Of a DNA stretch of 19,176 bases, positions 1 through 6,888 are shown piece by piece (the stretch's first letter is position 1; each line of letters begins with the position of its first letter). The stretch spans positions 1 to 19,176 of the forward strand of contig DDPE01000076.1 of assembly GCA_002342035.1 (NCBI GenBank), read 5' to 3'. The notes below the pieces were generated by a model. The model did not search any database. It was not told the origin of the DNA and saw only the letters and a program-made list of their open reading frames with translations. This DNA is from Asticcacaulis sp. UBA2476. GTDB lineage: Bacteria; Pseudomonadota; Alphaproteobacteria; Caulobacterales; Caulobacteraceae. The position numbers and the translations under genes were made by a program.

Positions 1-2
1 CC

Positions 3-2357
3 GACATCACCTACGGCACCAACAACGAATTTGGTTTCGATTATCTGCGCGATAATCTGGTCTATAATACCCGCGAAAAAGTTCAGCGCGGCCATAATTT
101 TGCGATTGTCGATGAAGTCGACTCCATCCTGATCGACGAAGCACGCACGCCGCTGATTATCTCCGGCCCGACCGAAGATCGCTCCGAGCTTTATAAGATC
201 CTCGACGGCATCATGCGCGAGATGATCACCGATCCCGAAACTTTTGAACTGGACGAAAAGCAGCGTCAGGTGCTGCTGTCGGAGCTGGGTTCGGAGCGCC
301 TCGAAGAAGTGCTTGAAGCCCGTGGTCTGCTGGCGGAGGATTCGGCAGGGCTCTATGACCCGGTCAATATATCGCTGGTCCACCACGCCAATCAGGCCTT
401 GCGCGCCAACACGCTCTATACCGCCAACAAAGATTACATCGTCAAGGCCAATGACCGCGGCGAACACGAAGTCGTGCTGATCGACGAATTTACCGGCCGT
501 ATGATGACGGGCCGCCGCCTGTCCGAAGGCCTGCATCAGGCGATTGAGGCCAAGGAAAAGGTCGAGATTCAGCCGGAAAACCAGACCCTGGCTTCGGTCA
601 CCATCCAGAACTATTTCCGCATGTACACCAAGCTCAGCGGTATGACCGGCACGGCCGCGACCGAAGCCGCCGAATTTGGTGACATCTATAAGATGGACGT
701 GCTGGAAGTCCCCACCAACCGTCCGATCAAGCGTATCGATGACGACGATGAAGTCTACCGCACCGAAGCCGAAAAGCTCACCGCCATCGCCGCGCAGGTC
801 GCCTATTGCTACAATCGCGGCCAGCCGATTCTGGTTGGTACGGCGTCAATTGAAAAGTCCGAACTGCTGTCGGAGTTCCTGAAAAAATATAGCTTCAAGT
901 CCGAAGTTTCACGCACGGTTAAGCCTGAATATGCAGGCAAGGACGCCAAGGAACTGAATAAGCTTGGCGATGACGCCTATGACATCACCTATAAGACCGG
1001 CAAGGGCATCCCGCACAGCGTGCTGAACGCCCGTCACCACGAAAATGAAGCCTATATCATCGCCGACGCGGGTGTGCCCGGCACGGTGACCATCGCCACC
1101 AACATGGCCGGTCGCGGCACCGACATTCAGTTGGGCGGCAATGTCGATCTAAGAGTCCAGAAGTGGCTGGAAGACGAAGCGGCTGCTGGCCGCGACCCCT
1201 CAGCCGAACAGATTCTGGCCAAGCGCGGTGAGATTGAATTGAGCGTGGCTGGCCTTAAGCAAAAGGCGCTTGAGGCCGGTGGCCTGTTCGTGCTCGGCAC
1301 TGAACGCCACGAAAGTCGGCGCATCGACAATCAGCTTCGTGGCCGTACCGGCCGTCAGGGCGACCCCGGCCGCTCAAAGTTCTTCCTGAGTTGCGAAGAC
1401 GACCTGATGCGCATCTTTGCCGGTGACCGCCTCAACGCTATGATGAAGACGCTCGGCGTCGAAGACGGCGAAGCCATCACCCACAAACTGCTCAATTCGG
1501 CCATCGCCACCGCCCAAAAGCGCGTTGAGCAGCGCAACTACGAAATCCGCAAAAACCTGCTGAAATACGACGATGTGGTCAACGACCAGCGTAAGGCCGT
1601 GTTTGAACAGCGTCAGGAATTTATGGATTCCGAGGACCTGTCCGAACTGATCGCGGAAATGCGTGTCGACACGATTTCTGATCTGGTTGAGCGCCACCTG
1701 CCGCCCAAGGCCTATGCCGAACAGTGGGATGTTGAGGGCCTGAAAGAGCGCTGCGTCGCCTTGCTCGGCCTTGACCTGCCGATTGAGGACTGGGCGCGCG
1801 AAGAAGGCATCGCCAACGAAGAGATCGAGGAGCGCATCCAGAATCTGGCCGCTGAAAAAATGGCCAAGCGGCTTGAAATGCTCGGCAATGACCAGATGAA
1901 GGCGCTGGAGAAAAACTTCCTGCTGCAAATGATCGACATGCAGTGGCGCGAGCACCTGATGCACCTTGACCACCTGCGCGCCGTTATCGGTCTGCGCGGC
2001 TATGGCCAGCGTGATCCGCTCAATGAATATAAGACCGAAGCCTTCACCCTGTTTGAAACCCTGCTGATCAATCTGCGCCACAATACGACGCGCTGGCTGA
2101 TGACGCTGGAGATCCGCTTTGAAGAGCCCGCCCCGCAACCGGCCGCGTTCGATCCGTTGCAGTTTGAGGAAATCCACCTTGATCCGCTGACCGGCCATAA
2201 CGAAGCGGGTGCTGATCCGTCTAGCCTGACGCCGGAACAGCGCGCGGCCTTGCCGAACTCAGCCCTGCCGGCAGGTTGGGAAAACACGTCACGCAATGGC
2301 AACTGCCCGTGCGGGTCGGGTAAGAAGTTCAAGCACTGCCACGGGGCGCTGGTCTGA
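3..2357 (+). CDS. secA: Preprotein translocase ATPase SecA (5' end missing)
   Basis: SecA is the motor ATPase that drives unfolded preproteins through SecYEG at the inner membrane. The frame is open from base 3, giving 784 residues; roughly the first 100-200 residues, including the Walker A loop, lie outside the window. Visible from the first codon: the GTNNEFGFDYLRDN helicase block, the DEVDSILIDEAR Walker B region (from residue 37), TNMAGRGTD (about 366), GTERHESRR with RGRTGRQGDPG (about 432), and a C-terminal CPCGSGKKFKHCH zinc motif (last 20 residues) of the type that contacts SecB and lipids. A stretch of about 39 residues encoded at 888-1004 separates the SIEKSE motif from the GIPHSVLNAR motif, where E. 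coli SecA has only a few residues. A terminator follows at 2418. Identity is certain; the methionine at 213 is internal and not a real start. Confidence 0.97.
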   Translation, partial: DITYGTNNEFGFDYLRDNLVYNTREKVQRGHNFAIVDEVDSILIDEARTPLIISGPTEDRSELYKILDGIMREMITDPETFELDEKQRQVLLSELGSERLEEVLEARGLLAEDSAGLYDPVNISLVHHANQALRANTLYTANKDYIVKANDRGEHEVVLIDEFTGRMMTGRRLSEGLHQAIEAKEKVEIQPENQTLASVTIQNYFRMYTKLSGMTGTAATEAAEFGDIYKMDVLEVPTNRPIKRIDDDDEVYRTEAEKLTAIAAQVAYCYNRGQPILVGTASIEKSELLSEFLKKYSFKSEVSRTVKPEYAGKDAKELNKLGDDAYDITYKTGKGIPHSVLNARHHENEAYIIADAGVPGTVTIATNMAGRGTDIQLGGNVDLRVQKWLEDEAAAGRDPSAEQILAKRGEIELSVAGLKQKALEAGGLFVLGTERHESRRIDNQLRGRTGRQGDPGRSKFFLSCEDDLMRIFAGDRLNAMMKTLGVEDGEAITHKLLNSAIATAQKRVEQRNYEIRKNLLKYDDVVNDQRKAVFEQRQEFMDSEDLSELIAEMRVDTISDLVERHLPPKAYAEQWDVEGLKERCVALLGLDLPIEDWAREEGIANEEIEERIQNLAAEKMAKRLEMLGNDQMKALEKNFLLQMIDMQWREHLMHLDHLRAVIGLRGYGQRDPLNEYKTEAFTLFETLLINLRHNTTRWLMTLEIRFEEPAPQPAAFDPLQFEEIHLDPLTGHNEAGADPSSLTPEQRAALPNSALPAGWENTSRNGNCPCGSGKKFKHCHGALV

Positions 2358-2360
2358 CCT

Positions 2361-2402
2361 CATCGAAAAGTCCTTCGCTGTCGCTCAGTGTACTTTCCGA
2401 TG
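2361..2402. repeat. Imperfect stem-loop just after secA
   Basis: Arms CATCGAAAAGT (2361) and ACTTTCCGATG (ending 2402) pair with one mismatch around a 20-base loop. It starts 3 bases after the secA stop codon and has no T-tract, so it may protect the mRNA 3' end or be a remnant of a dispersed repeat rather than terminate transcription itself. Confidence 0.45.
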
Positions 2403-2417
2403 GATTGTTATTGTAAG

Positions 2418-2453
2418 TTTCAGGCGTGGAGCCATCCGCGCCTGAAATTATTT
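2418..2453 (+). terminator. Rho-independent terminator of secA
   Basis: Arms TTTCAGGCG and CGCCTGAAA extend with a T-G wobble and two G-C pairs (12 bp in all) around a 6-base loop and are followed by TTATTT. The position, 60 bases after the secA stop and before the promoter of the next gene, fits a terminator. Confidence 0.75.
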
Positions 2454-2506
2454 GGGGGCATCTAAGCCACACCTAGCTGACTAAATCAGCACCCTTAATT
2501 CAGCCA

Positions 2507-2535
2507 TTGCCACAACTGAACCTATTAACTATCAT
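2507..2535 (+). promoter_or_regulatory. Sigma-70-type promoter with overlapping TTAA direct repeat
   Basis: TTGCCA (2507-2512) and TATCAT (2530-2535) are separated by exactly 17 bases and lie 20 bases before the first plausible ATG of the next gene. Two TTAA boxes (2525-2528 and 2535-2538), six bases apart, flank and overlap the -10 element; they resemble but do not match the canonical CtrA site, which has a spacing of seven. Confidence 0.5.
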
Positions 2536-2555
2536 TAACCCTGAATTGGGGGTTG

Positions 2556-3146
2556 ATGATGATGGGTGTGGGACTTCACAGATTAGCCGCGGTATCAGCG
2601 GGTGCGATGTTAATGGCCGGGGCTGCTCAAGCTCAGGTCGTGGTTGACGACCGCCCCGTCCATGCCCCGGCCGTCATCACCGATCTGGCTCAGGACGCTC
2701 TGGCTCAGGTCAATGATACAGCGGTGGCCCGCGCCGAAGACCGCAAAACCGGCCTGTATCGCCAGCTAATGGAGCTAAACGGGACGTCGCGCAATATCCG
2801 CACCATCATGCTCAATACCAAGGCGGCGGTTCGCGTGGTCATCATCGACCGCAATCAGTCAAAGAACCTGACCCCGGCCCAGGAGCAGCGACTGGATCAG
2901 ATATCCAACACCATCCTGCGCCAGACCGAGGCTGAACTGATTGACGCCGTGGCGAGCGCTCAGGCCAAGGCATTTTCCGAAGAGGAAATCGGCCTGCTGA
3001 TCAAGGCCAACGGCTCAGATGCGGGCATGCGCTATAATGCGGGCAAGTTCATGGCGCCCGAAGCCAGTGCCCAGCAGATTCAGACCTATATGGTCGATGC
3101 CGTCGTTAAGATCATCAAGACCTTCAATGAGCAGGTCCAGAGTTAA
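2556..3146 (+). CDS. Exported DUF2059-like protein, first of a tandem pair
   Basis: Predicted exported protein of 196 residues with no firm function. The N-terminus has a signal peptide: a short basic start, a hydrophobic Ala/Met-rich stretch, and an AQA cleavage site before QVVVDD. The rest is helical and hydrophilic, with an SEEEIGLLI segment and a C-terminal helix that recall DUF2059 proteins (periplasmic, unknown role). The start is ambiguous: three ATG codons (2556, 2559, 2562) follow a GGGGG ribosome-binding run at 2548-2552; spacing favours the second, and the choice changes only one or two residues. The next gene encodes a protein of the same layout, ending in a matching (AVxKII) helix, which suggests an old duplication. 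It has its own promoter and no terminator before the next gene, so the two are probably co-transcribed. The DUF assignment is by pattern only. Confidence 0.8.
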   Translation: MMMGVGLHRLAAVSAGAMLMAGAAQAQVVVDDRPVHAPAVITDLAQDALAQVNDTAVARAEDRKTGLYRQLMELNGTSRNIRTIMLNTKAAVRVVIIDRNQSKNLTPAQEQRLDQISNTILRQTEAELIDAVASAQAKAFSEEEIGLLIKANGSDAGMRYNAGKFMAPEASAQQIQTYMVDAVVKIIKTFNEQVQS

Positions 3147-3180
3147 AACTAAAGATTATGGGGACGCCCAAAACGGGCAA

Positions 3181-3906
3181 GTGTGGGGGTTGGTTTTGTA
3201 TCGGTTCAGTATTGTGCACGTCATAGTCTCAAGTGTGGTTGCGGCAACAGCCTCCATGGCTGCCGCAGGGCCCATTGATACGCCCAATACCCTGCCCCGG
3301 CTGATTCTCGACCCGATTCGCCAGCAGGCGATGGCGCAAACCCAGCCTCAGATCGACGCCCAAACCCTTCAGGCCATTCTCGATAAGGCCACGCGCGACA
3401 CTGAGCTTAGGGCCCAGCCGTTGGTGCCGCTTACGGGCAGTGCAAGCGACGAGGGCCAGCAGGCCGCTACCCCCGCCGAAGACCCGGCCTTTCTGGAACG
3501 CGTCGATTTGATGCGCAAACTGTTCGAGGTCGATGGCACCGATGAAATCACGCGTCATTTCATCAACAATGTTCACATGCGCCTCATTATTCTTGAGGTC
3601 AATAACTACATAGATATCAATTCATTATCTGAGAATGATAAGTACCGCATCGCCACGATTGCCGCCCTTGCTGCCGCAGAACTAGGGGATAAGGTGCTTA
3701 ATCTGGGGGCGCGTCAGCACGCGCTGTACCTCAAGCGCGAGGAAATCCAGCAACTTACCGCAGACCTTAGCAATGAAGCGCAAAAAAAGCTGACCAAAGT
3801 CCGGATGACTGATGACGGCGGCATCGATAAACGCGCTGAAATTGACATGCAGATTGCCGTTTTAAAAATCATTCAGGCCTATGAGGCGACACCCGCGGTT
3901 CCCTGA
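3181..3906 (+). CDS. Exported DUF2059-like protein, second of a tandem pair
   Basis: Predicted exported protein of about 241 residues, function unknown. No ATG gives a sensible start: in-frame ATGs upstream lie inside the previous gene. GTG at 3181 opens a signal peptide (hydrophobic core VHVIVSSVVAA, cleavage after MAAA). TTG at 3196 is an equally good alternative because a GGGGG run (3185-3189) sits six bases before it and the shorter leader starts MYRF. After a linker rich in Gln, Ala and Pro, residues from about 110 onward mirror the upstream protein: a VDGTDEIT segment matching LNGTSRNI, a REEIQQLT helix, and a final IAVLKIIQAYE helix matching VDAVVKIIKTF. The gene begins 34 bases after its neighbour and is followed by a strong hairpin terminator, so the pair makes one transcription unit. 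No catalytic motif was seen. Confidence 0.78.
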   Translation: MWGLVLYRFSIVHVIVSSVVAATASMAAAGPIDTPNTLPRLILDPIRQQAMAQTQPQIDAQTLQAILDKATRDTELRAQPLVPLTGSASDEGQQAATPAEDPAFLERVDLMRKLFEVDGTDEITRHFINNVHMRLIILEVNNYIDINSLSENDKYRIATIAALAAAELGDKVLNLGARQHALYLKREEIQQLTADLSNEAQKKLTKVRMTDDGGIDKRAEIDMQIAVLKIIQAYEATPAVP

Positions 3907-3947
3907 TTTAGTAATCAAGCCGTAATAAAAAAGCCAGCGATTACAGT

Positions 3948-3985
3948 AACCCGCTACAGCCATTCGCCTGTAGCGGGTTAAATTC
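3948..3985 (+). terminator. Terminator after the tandem exported-protein genes
   Basis: A perfect 12-bp stem, AACCCGCTACAG with CTGTAGCGGGTT, around an 8-base loop, followed by AAATTCTT. The T-tract is weak but the stem is strong and correctly placed 41 bases after the stop. Confidence 0.7.
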
Positions 3986-4002
3986 TTAATAGCGGTTAAA
4001 TT
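3972..4002. repeat. Direct repeat with three TTAA boxes upstream of the Cys-rich gene
   Basis: AGCGGGTTAAATT (3972-3984) and AGCGGTTAAATT (3991-4002) repeat directly with one base deleted. TTAA occurs at 3978, 3986 and 3996; the last two are six bases apart, the same spacing as in the promoter at 2525-2538. The first copy overlaps the terminator stem, so part of the likeness may be incidental. Confidence 0.4.
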
Positions 4003-4093
4003 TTAGTAGTCGAAATCCAAATTTGCGCTACACTCCTTTACGTTAACGTCCACTAAAAACCAAGGACGGACAGCCTTAAGGGAGGCAAAACCG

Positions 4094-4288
4094 ATGAAGT
4101 GCGTGCGTAAGGTCTTGGCGGCCGTTGCGGTCGTTTCTCTATTATCGGCAGGGGCGGTTCAGGCTCAGAATGCCATTCAGTGTAAGCGTAGTTGCGACAA
4201 TACCTACAATACCTGTCAGAAAACCGATAAAAATTCGGATAAGTGCCTGAAATCCTGGCTTCAGTGCAAGAAAACCTGCCCGAAATAG
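4094..4288 (+). CDS. Small exported protein with six symmetric cysteines
   Basis: A 64-residue protein not assigned to a named family. Residues 1-25 are a clear signal peptide (MKCVRKV, hydrophobic core, AQA then Q), so the mature peptide of about 40 residues should reach the periplasm. It contains Cys30, 34, 41, 51, 58 and 62, spaced CX3C-X6-C-X9-C-X6-C-X3-C: the pattern reads the same in both directions. Such spacing would let two helices lie antiparallel with three disulfides across them, as in helical hairpins with paired CX3C motifs. The linker TDKNSDK is polar and could form the turn; the peptide is strongly basic. The start is well supported by GGAGG at 4081-4085, eight bases before ATG. 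It follows two other exported-protein genes but is separated from them by a terminator. A disulfide-stabilised periplasmic or secreted mini-protein is inferred; the role is unknown. Confidence 0.85.
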   Translation: MKCVRKVLAAVAVVSLLSAGAVQAQNAIQCKRSCDNTYNTCQKTDKNSDKCLKSWLQCKKTCPK

Positions 4289-4295
4289 TAAAGCC

Positions 4296-4339
4296 CCGCC
4301 CCTGATACTGAATAGCGTGGCAACGCGCCGCAGGGGCGG
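4296..4339 (+). terminator. GC-rich stem-loop after the Cys-rich gene
   Basis: Arms CCGCCCCTG (4296) and CAGGGGCGG (4331) pair perfectly, with a smaller GCGT/ACGC hairpin inside the loop. No T-tract follows, so intrinsic termination is possible but not certain. Confidence 0.45.
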
Positions 4340-4355
4340 AAATCCATAAAAGACT

Positions 4356-4384
4356 TTGGGCGCACGATTGAGGGCTGCTATAGT
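4356..4384 (+). promoter_or_regulatory. Promoter of the Rieske oxygenase gene
   Basis: TTGGGC (4356-4361) and TATAGT (4379-4384) with a 17-base spacer, 39 bases before the ATG at 4424 and downstream of the preceding stem-loop. Confidence 0.55.
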
Positions 4385-4423
4385 GGGCGACGTATTGCCC
4401 CTTGACTTAAATCTGTAGCCTTC

Positions 4424-5545
4424 ATGCCCGATCAAGCCGCACCTTCTGAAATATCGTCACCTGCGATTACGCCGCGTGAGCGAATGGTATTTGGTCAGGG
4501 TTTTCTGAAAGACTGCTGGTACTTCGCGGCCCTGTCATCGGAACTTGTTTCCGGCAAACTACAACGCTATGTGCTGCTGGATGAGCCGGTGTTGCTTGGG
4601 CGTGACCTGAACGGCGAAGTTTACGCCATGCGCGACATCTGCCCGCACCGCGCCGCCCCTTTGTCCGCCGGTCAGATGATGAAGGATGAGCGCGGCGTCT
4701 GCATTGTGCAATGCCCTTATCATGGCTGGACGTTTGATACGGCGGGCACCTGCACCAAGATACCGTCCCTGACCTCAGATCAGACGATGGACGCGTCGAA
4801 AATCCGCGTGCGCAACTATGCCGTCACCGAACAGCAGGGGCTGGTCTGGGTCTATGTGACCTCCGACCCGCGCCGTCCGGCCGAGCCAGACCACGCGCCG
4901 CCCATCCTGCCCGGTGTGGTCGGTGGAAAGCCTATTATCGTGGAGCGCATGGATTTCGACAGCCACATCGACCATGCGGTTGTAGGTCTTATGGACCCCG
5001 CCCACGGCCCCTATGTCCATCAGCAATGGTGGTGGCGGTCATCCAAGAAACAGCTTGAAAAATCAAAGGCGTTTGCACCGACCGAATACGGCTTTGCGAT
5101 GGTGCGCCATGCCCCGTCGAAGAACTCCCGCGCCTATCGGATTTTGGGCGGTGCGCCTGCGACCGAGATCACGTTTCGCCTCCCCGGCGTGCGCTATGAG
5201 CATATTGTGATTGGTGAGCGTCAGATTTTGGGGCTTACCTGCCTTACGCCGATCGATGCCAAAACCACGCGCATCACGCAGATTTTCTGGTCGGATCACA
5301 GCATTTTCCGCGCCATCACACCGTTTTTTCGGCTGGGCGCGAAGGCCTTTCTCAAGCAGGATGGCGATATGGTCAATTTGCAGAATGAGGGCCTGAAGTA
5401 CGACCCAAGTTTACTGTGGATCGACGATGCCGACACTCAGGCCAAATGGTATCAACAGCTAAAGCGGGAATGGGTCCAATCGCGGGCCGATAAGCGGGCG
5501 TTTGTAAACCCTGTCAAACCCGCCACGCTTAAGTGGACGAGTTGA
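4424..5545 (+). CDS. Rieske non-haem iron oxygenase, alpha-subunit type
   Basis: A 373-residue protein with the two-domain layout of Rieske oxygenases, which add oxygen to aromatic or other ring substrates, or demethylate them, using electrons from a separate reductase. The Rieske [2Fe-2S] ligands are Cys73-Pro-His75 and Cys97-x2-His100 (CPHRAAPLS and CPYHGW). The mononuclear iron site fits D-x2-H-x4-H at Asp191, His194 and His199 (MDPAHGPYVH). The length suits single-component oxygenases such as vanillate-demethylase or chlorophyllide/pheophorbide-oxygenase relatives. No reductase or ferredoxin gene is nearby, so the substrate cannot be inferred and electrons must come from elsewhere. It is probably monocistronic: it has its own promoter, and a large palindrome follows before a convergent gene. 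No ribosome-binding site of any strength was seen before the start. The class is certain, the substrate unknown. Confidence 0.92.
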   Translation: MPDQAAPSEISSPAITPRERMVFGQGFLKDCWYFAALSSELVSGKLQRYVLLDEPVLLGRDLNGEVYAMRDICPHRAAPLSAGQMMKDERGVCIVQCPYHGWTFDTAGTCTKIPSLTSDQTMDASKIRVRNYAVTEQQGLVWVYVTSDPRRPAEPDHAPPILPGVVGGKPIIVERMDFDSHIDHAVVGLMDPAHGPYVHQQWWWRSSKKQLEKSKAFAPTEYGFAMVRHAPSKNSRAYRILGGAPATEITFRLPGVRYEHIVIGERQILGLTCLTPIDAKTTRITQIFWSDHSIFRAITPFFRLGAKAFLKQDGDMVNLQNEGLKYDPSLLWIDDADTQAKWYQQLKREWVQSRADKRAFVNPVKPATLKWTS

Positions 5546-5569
5546 TAGCCCTTCTTTAACACCGCCGCG

Positions 5570-5692
5570 TAAAATCTGAATTTTGGATGCGATACTAGGC
5601 GTTCGGGTTTTGCGGAGTGATAGTGTACTTAATGTACACGGGCACCGCAAAAACCCGAACAACGACGTTGCGCGCCAAAAGGCAGAATTTTA
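5570..5692. repeat. 123-bp nested imperfect palindrome between convergent genes
   Basis: Three nested pairs share one centre at 5631. The core is GTGTAC-TTAAT-GTACAC (5623-5639). Outside it GTTCGGGTTTTGCGG (5601-5615) pairs with CCGCAAAAACCCGAAC (5645-5660). The outer arms, starting TAAAATCTG with TTTTGG (5570-5586) and ending CCAAAAGGCAGAATTTTA (to 5692), pair with small mismatches. The right edge includes the stop codon of the DUF3126 gene. It can act as a bidirectional terminator; the regular architecture and the intergenic position suggest a dispersed palindromic element. Confidence 0.8.
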
Positions 5693-5890
5693 CAGGTCTT
5701 CCTTGAGGATGGCCATTTCGAAGATATACGAGCCCTCTTCGTCTTCGTCGACATAGACCACGCCGATGAACTCTTCACCGATATAGACTTCCGACGAATC
5801 CTTTTGCTTACGGGCTTTGACTTCAAGGCCCTTGGTGCCGAAGGTTTTGGTGAGGTAGTCCTGGACCTTGGTGATATCCGAAGCGTTCAT
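5690..5890 (-). CDS. DUF3126 family protein
   Basis: A 66-residue acidic protein recognised as DUF3126, a small family of alphaproteobacteria with no known function. It is a single compact domain: a short helix (ASDITKVQDYLTKTF), a basic strand with KARKQKDSSE, then GEEFIGVVYVDEDEEG and a final FEMAILKEDL strand, with no signal peptide or membrane segment. It lies 137 bases downstream of cysE on the same strand; I recall this adjacency as common in alphaproteobacteria, which hints at co-expression but not at a role. Its TAA stop codon lies in the outer arm of the 123-bp palindrome, so the repeat may have set or altered the last residues. The gap to cysE holds a weak ATCCCG/CGGGGAT stem near 5933-5950 and nothing else recognisable. 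Ribosome-binding site is poor. Confidence 0.88.
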   Translation of the reverse strand: MNASDITKVQDYLTKTFGTKGLEVKARKQKDSSEVYIGEEFIGVVYVDEDEEGSYIFEMAILKEDL

Positions 5891-6027
5891 CGTTTTAAGT
5901 CTCTACGTGATTGGTGAGGCATCAAAGCATGAATCCCGGCAAGCGGGGATAAACTTTGCGTTAGACGTCTATAGCGACGACCACTTCAGCGCAAACCGAA
6001 AGCTGTGCCGCCCGCAGATTTCTGGGA

Positions 6028-6855
6028 TTAAATGACGTAGTCATAAACGACATCGGAGATCATCTGATCCATGCTGCGGGCCGGATCAGAGCAGGTCTTG
6101 CAGTTGATCAGCTTGGCCGGCACGCCCGCCGCCGTGCAGTGTTCCGGCACGGGCTTAAGCACCACAGAACCGGCGGCAATCTTGGCATGGTCGCCAATTT
6201 TAATGTTGCCCAGCACCTTGGCCCCGGCCCCCAGCAGAACGCCATTGCCAATCTTGGGGTGACGGTCGCCGGTGTGAGCACCGGTGCCACCCAGGGTCAC
6301 GCCGTGCAGCATGGAGACATCATCCCCGACCACCGCCGTTTCACCGATCACAATGCCGGTGCCGTGGTCCATGAAGATGCCCTTACCCATGGTGGCCGCC
6401 GGGTGAATATCGATCTGGAACAGTTCCGACACACGGCTTTGGAAGTGGTGGGCCATGGTAAAGCGCCCGTCCCGCCACAGCCGGTTGGCGATGCGGTAAA
6501 TCTGGATCGAGATGAAGCCCTTGAAGAACATAAATGCCTGCAAATAGCCCTTGGCGGCGGGGTCGCGCTCATAGACGGCCTGCAGGTCGCGTTCGGCCGC
6601 CTCGATCAAGGCAGTGTCCTTGGCGTAGTAATCGTCGATGATCTCCCGCAGGGTCATTTCGCCAAAGCCCGCGTCATTGAGTTTGCGCGCGATATGGAAC
6701 GACAGGGCGCAGTTTAAGCCATCATGGGACAATATGGTCGAATGCAGCATGGACGCCAAAGCGGGCTCAGCCTTGGCCGCCTCCAGAGCTTCGTTCCGCA
6801 GCGTATGCCAAATCGGCGTATCGTGACGCGAAATGACATCAAACTTATTGGCCAT
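6028..6855 (-). CDS. cysE: Serine O-acetyltransferase
   Basis: CysE transfers an acetyl group from acetyl-CoA to L-serine, giving O-acetylserine, the committed step of cysteine synthesis in the cytoplasm. The protein has 275 residues. The N-terminal helical domain (about 1-140) precedes a left-handed beta-helix of hexapeptide repeats. Asp149 and His164 (in QIDIHPAA and FMDHGTG) correspond to the catalytic pair of E. coli CysE, and HGVTLGGTG follows. The protein ends in Tyr-Val-Ile; a C-terminal isoleucine is the residue family members insert into the CysK active site to form cysteine synthase complex. The ATG at 6855 is chosen because GGAGG (complement of 6863-6867) lies seven bases before it; an in-frame ATG ten codons upstream lacks such a site. 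It starts 33 bases after the NUDIX gene and is probably co-transcribed with it. Confidence 0.96.
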   Translation of the reverse strand: MANKFDVISRHDTPIWHTLRNEALEAAKAEPALASMLHSTILSHDGLNCALSFHIARKLNDAGFGEMTLREIIDDYYAKDTALIEAAERDLQAVYERDPAAKGYLQAFMFFKGFISIQIYRIANRLWRDGRFTMAHHFQSRVSELFQIDIHPAATMGKGIFMDHGTGIVIGETAVVGDDVSMLHGVTLGGTGAHTGDRHPKIGNGVLLGAGAKVLGNIKIGDHAKIAAGSVVLKPVPEHCTAAGVPAKLINCKTCSDPARSMDQMISDVVYDYVI

Positions 6856-6888
6856 ATCTTTGCCTCCGGTGGGACAGGGATACATCCC

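Noticed and set aside
1374..2198. Long reverse-strand open frame (274 codons) inside secA
   Set aside because: It is a shadow of a GC-rich conserved gene: the forward frame is unambiguous SecA and the reverse product shows no domain.
4040..4049. ACGTTAACGT perfect 10-base palindrome
   Set aside because: Short palindromes of this size are expected by chance and no known regulator matches; noted only as part of the promoter region of the Cys-rich gene.
6139..6717. 192-codon forward open frame opposite cysE
   Set aside because: The cysE reading is certain and the forward product shows no domain, only His/Gly/Val-rich shadow composition.
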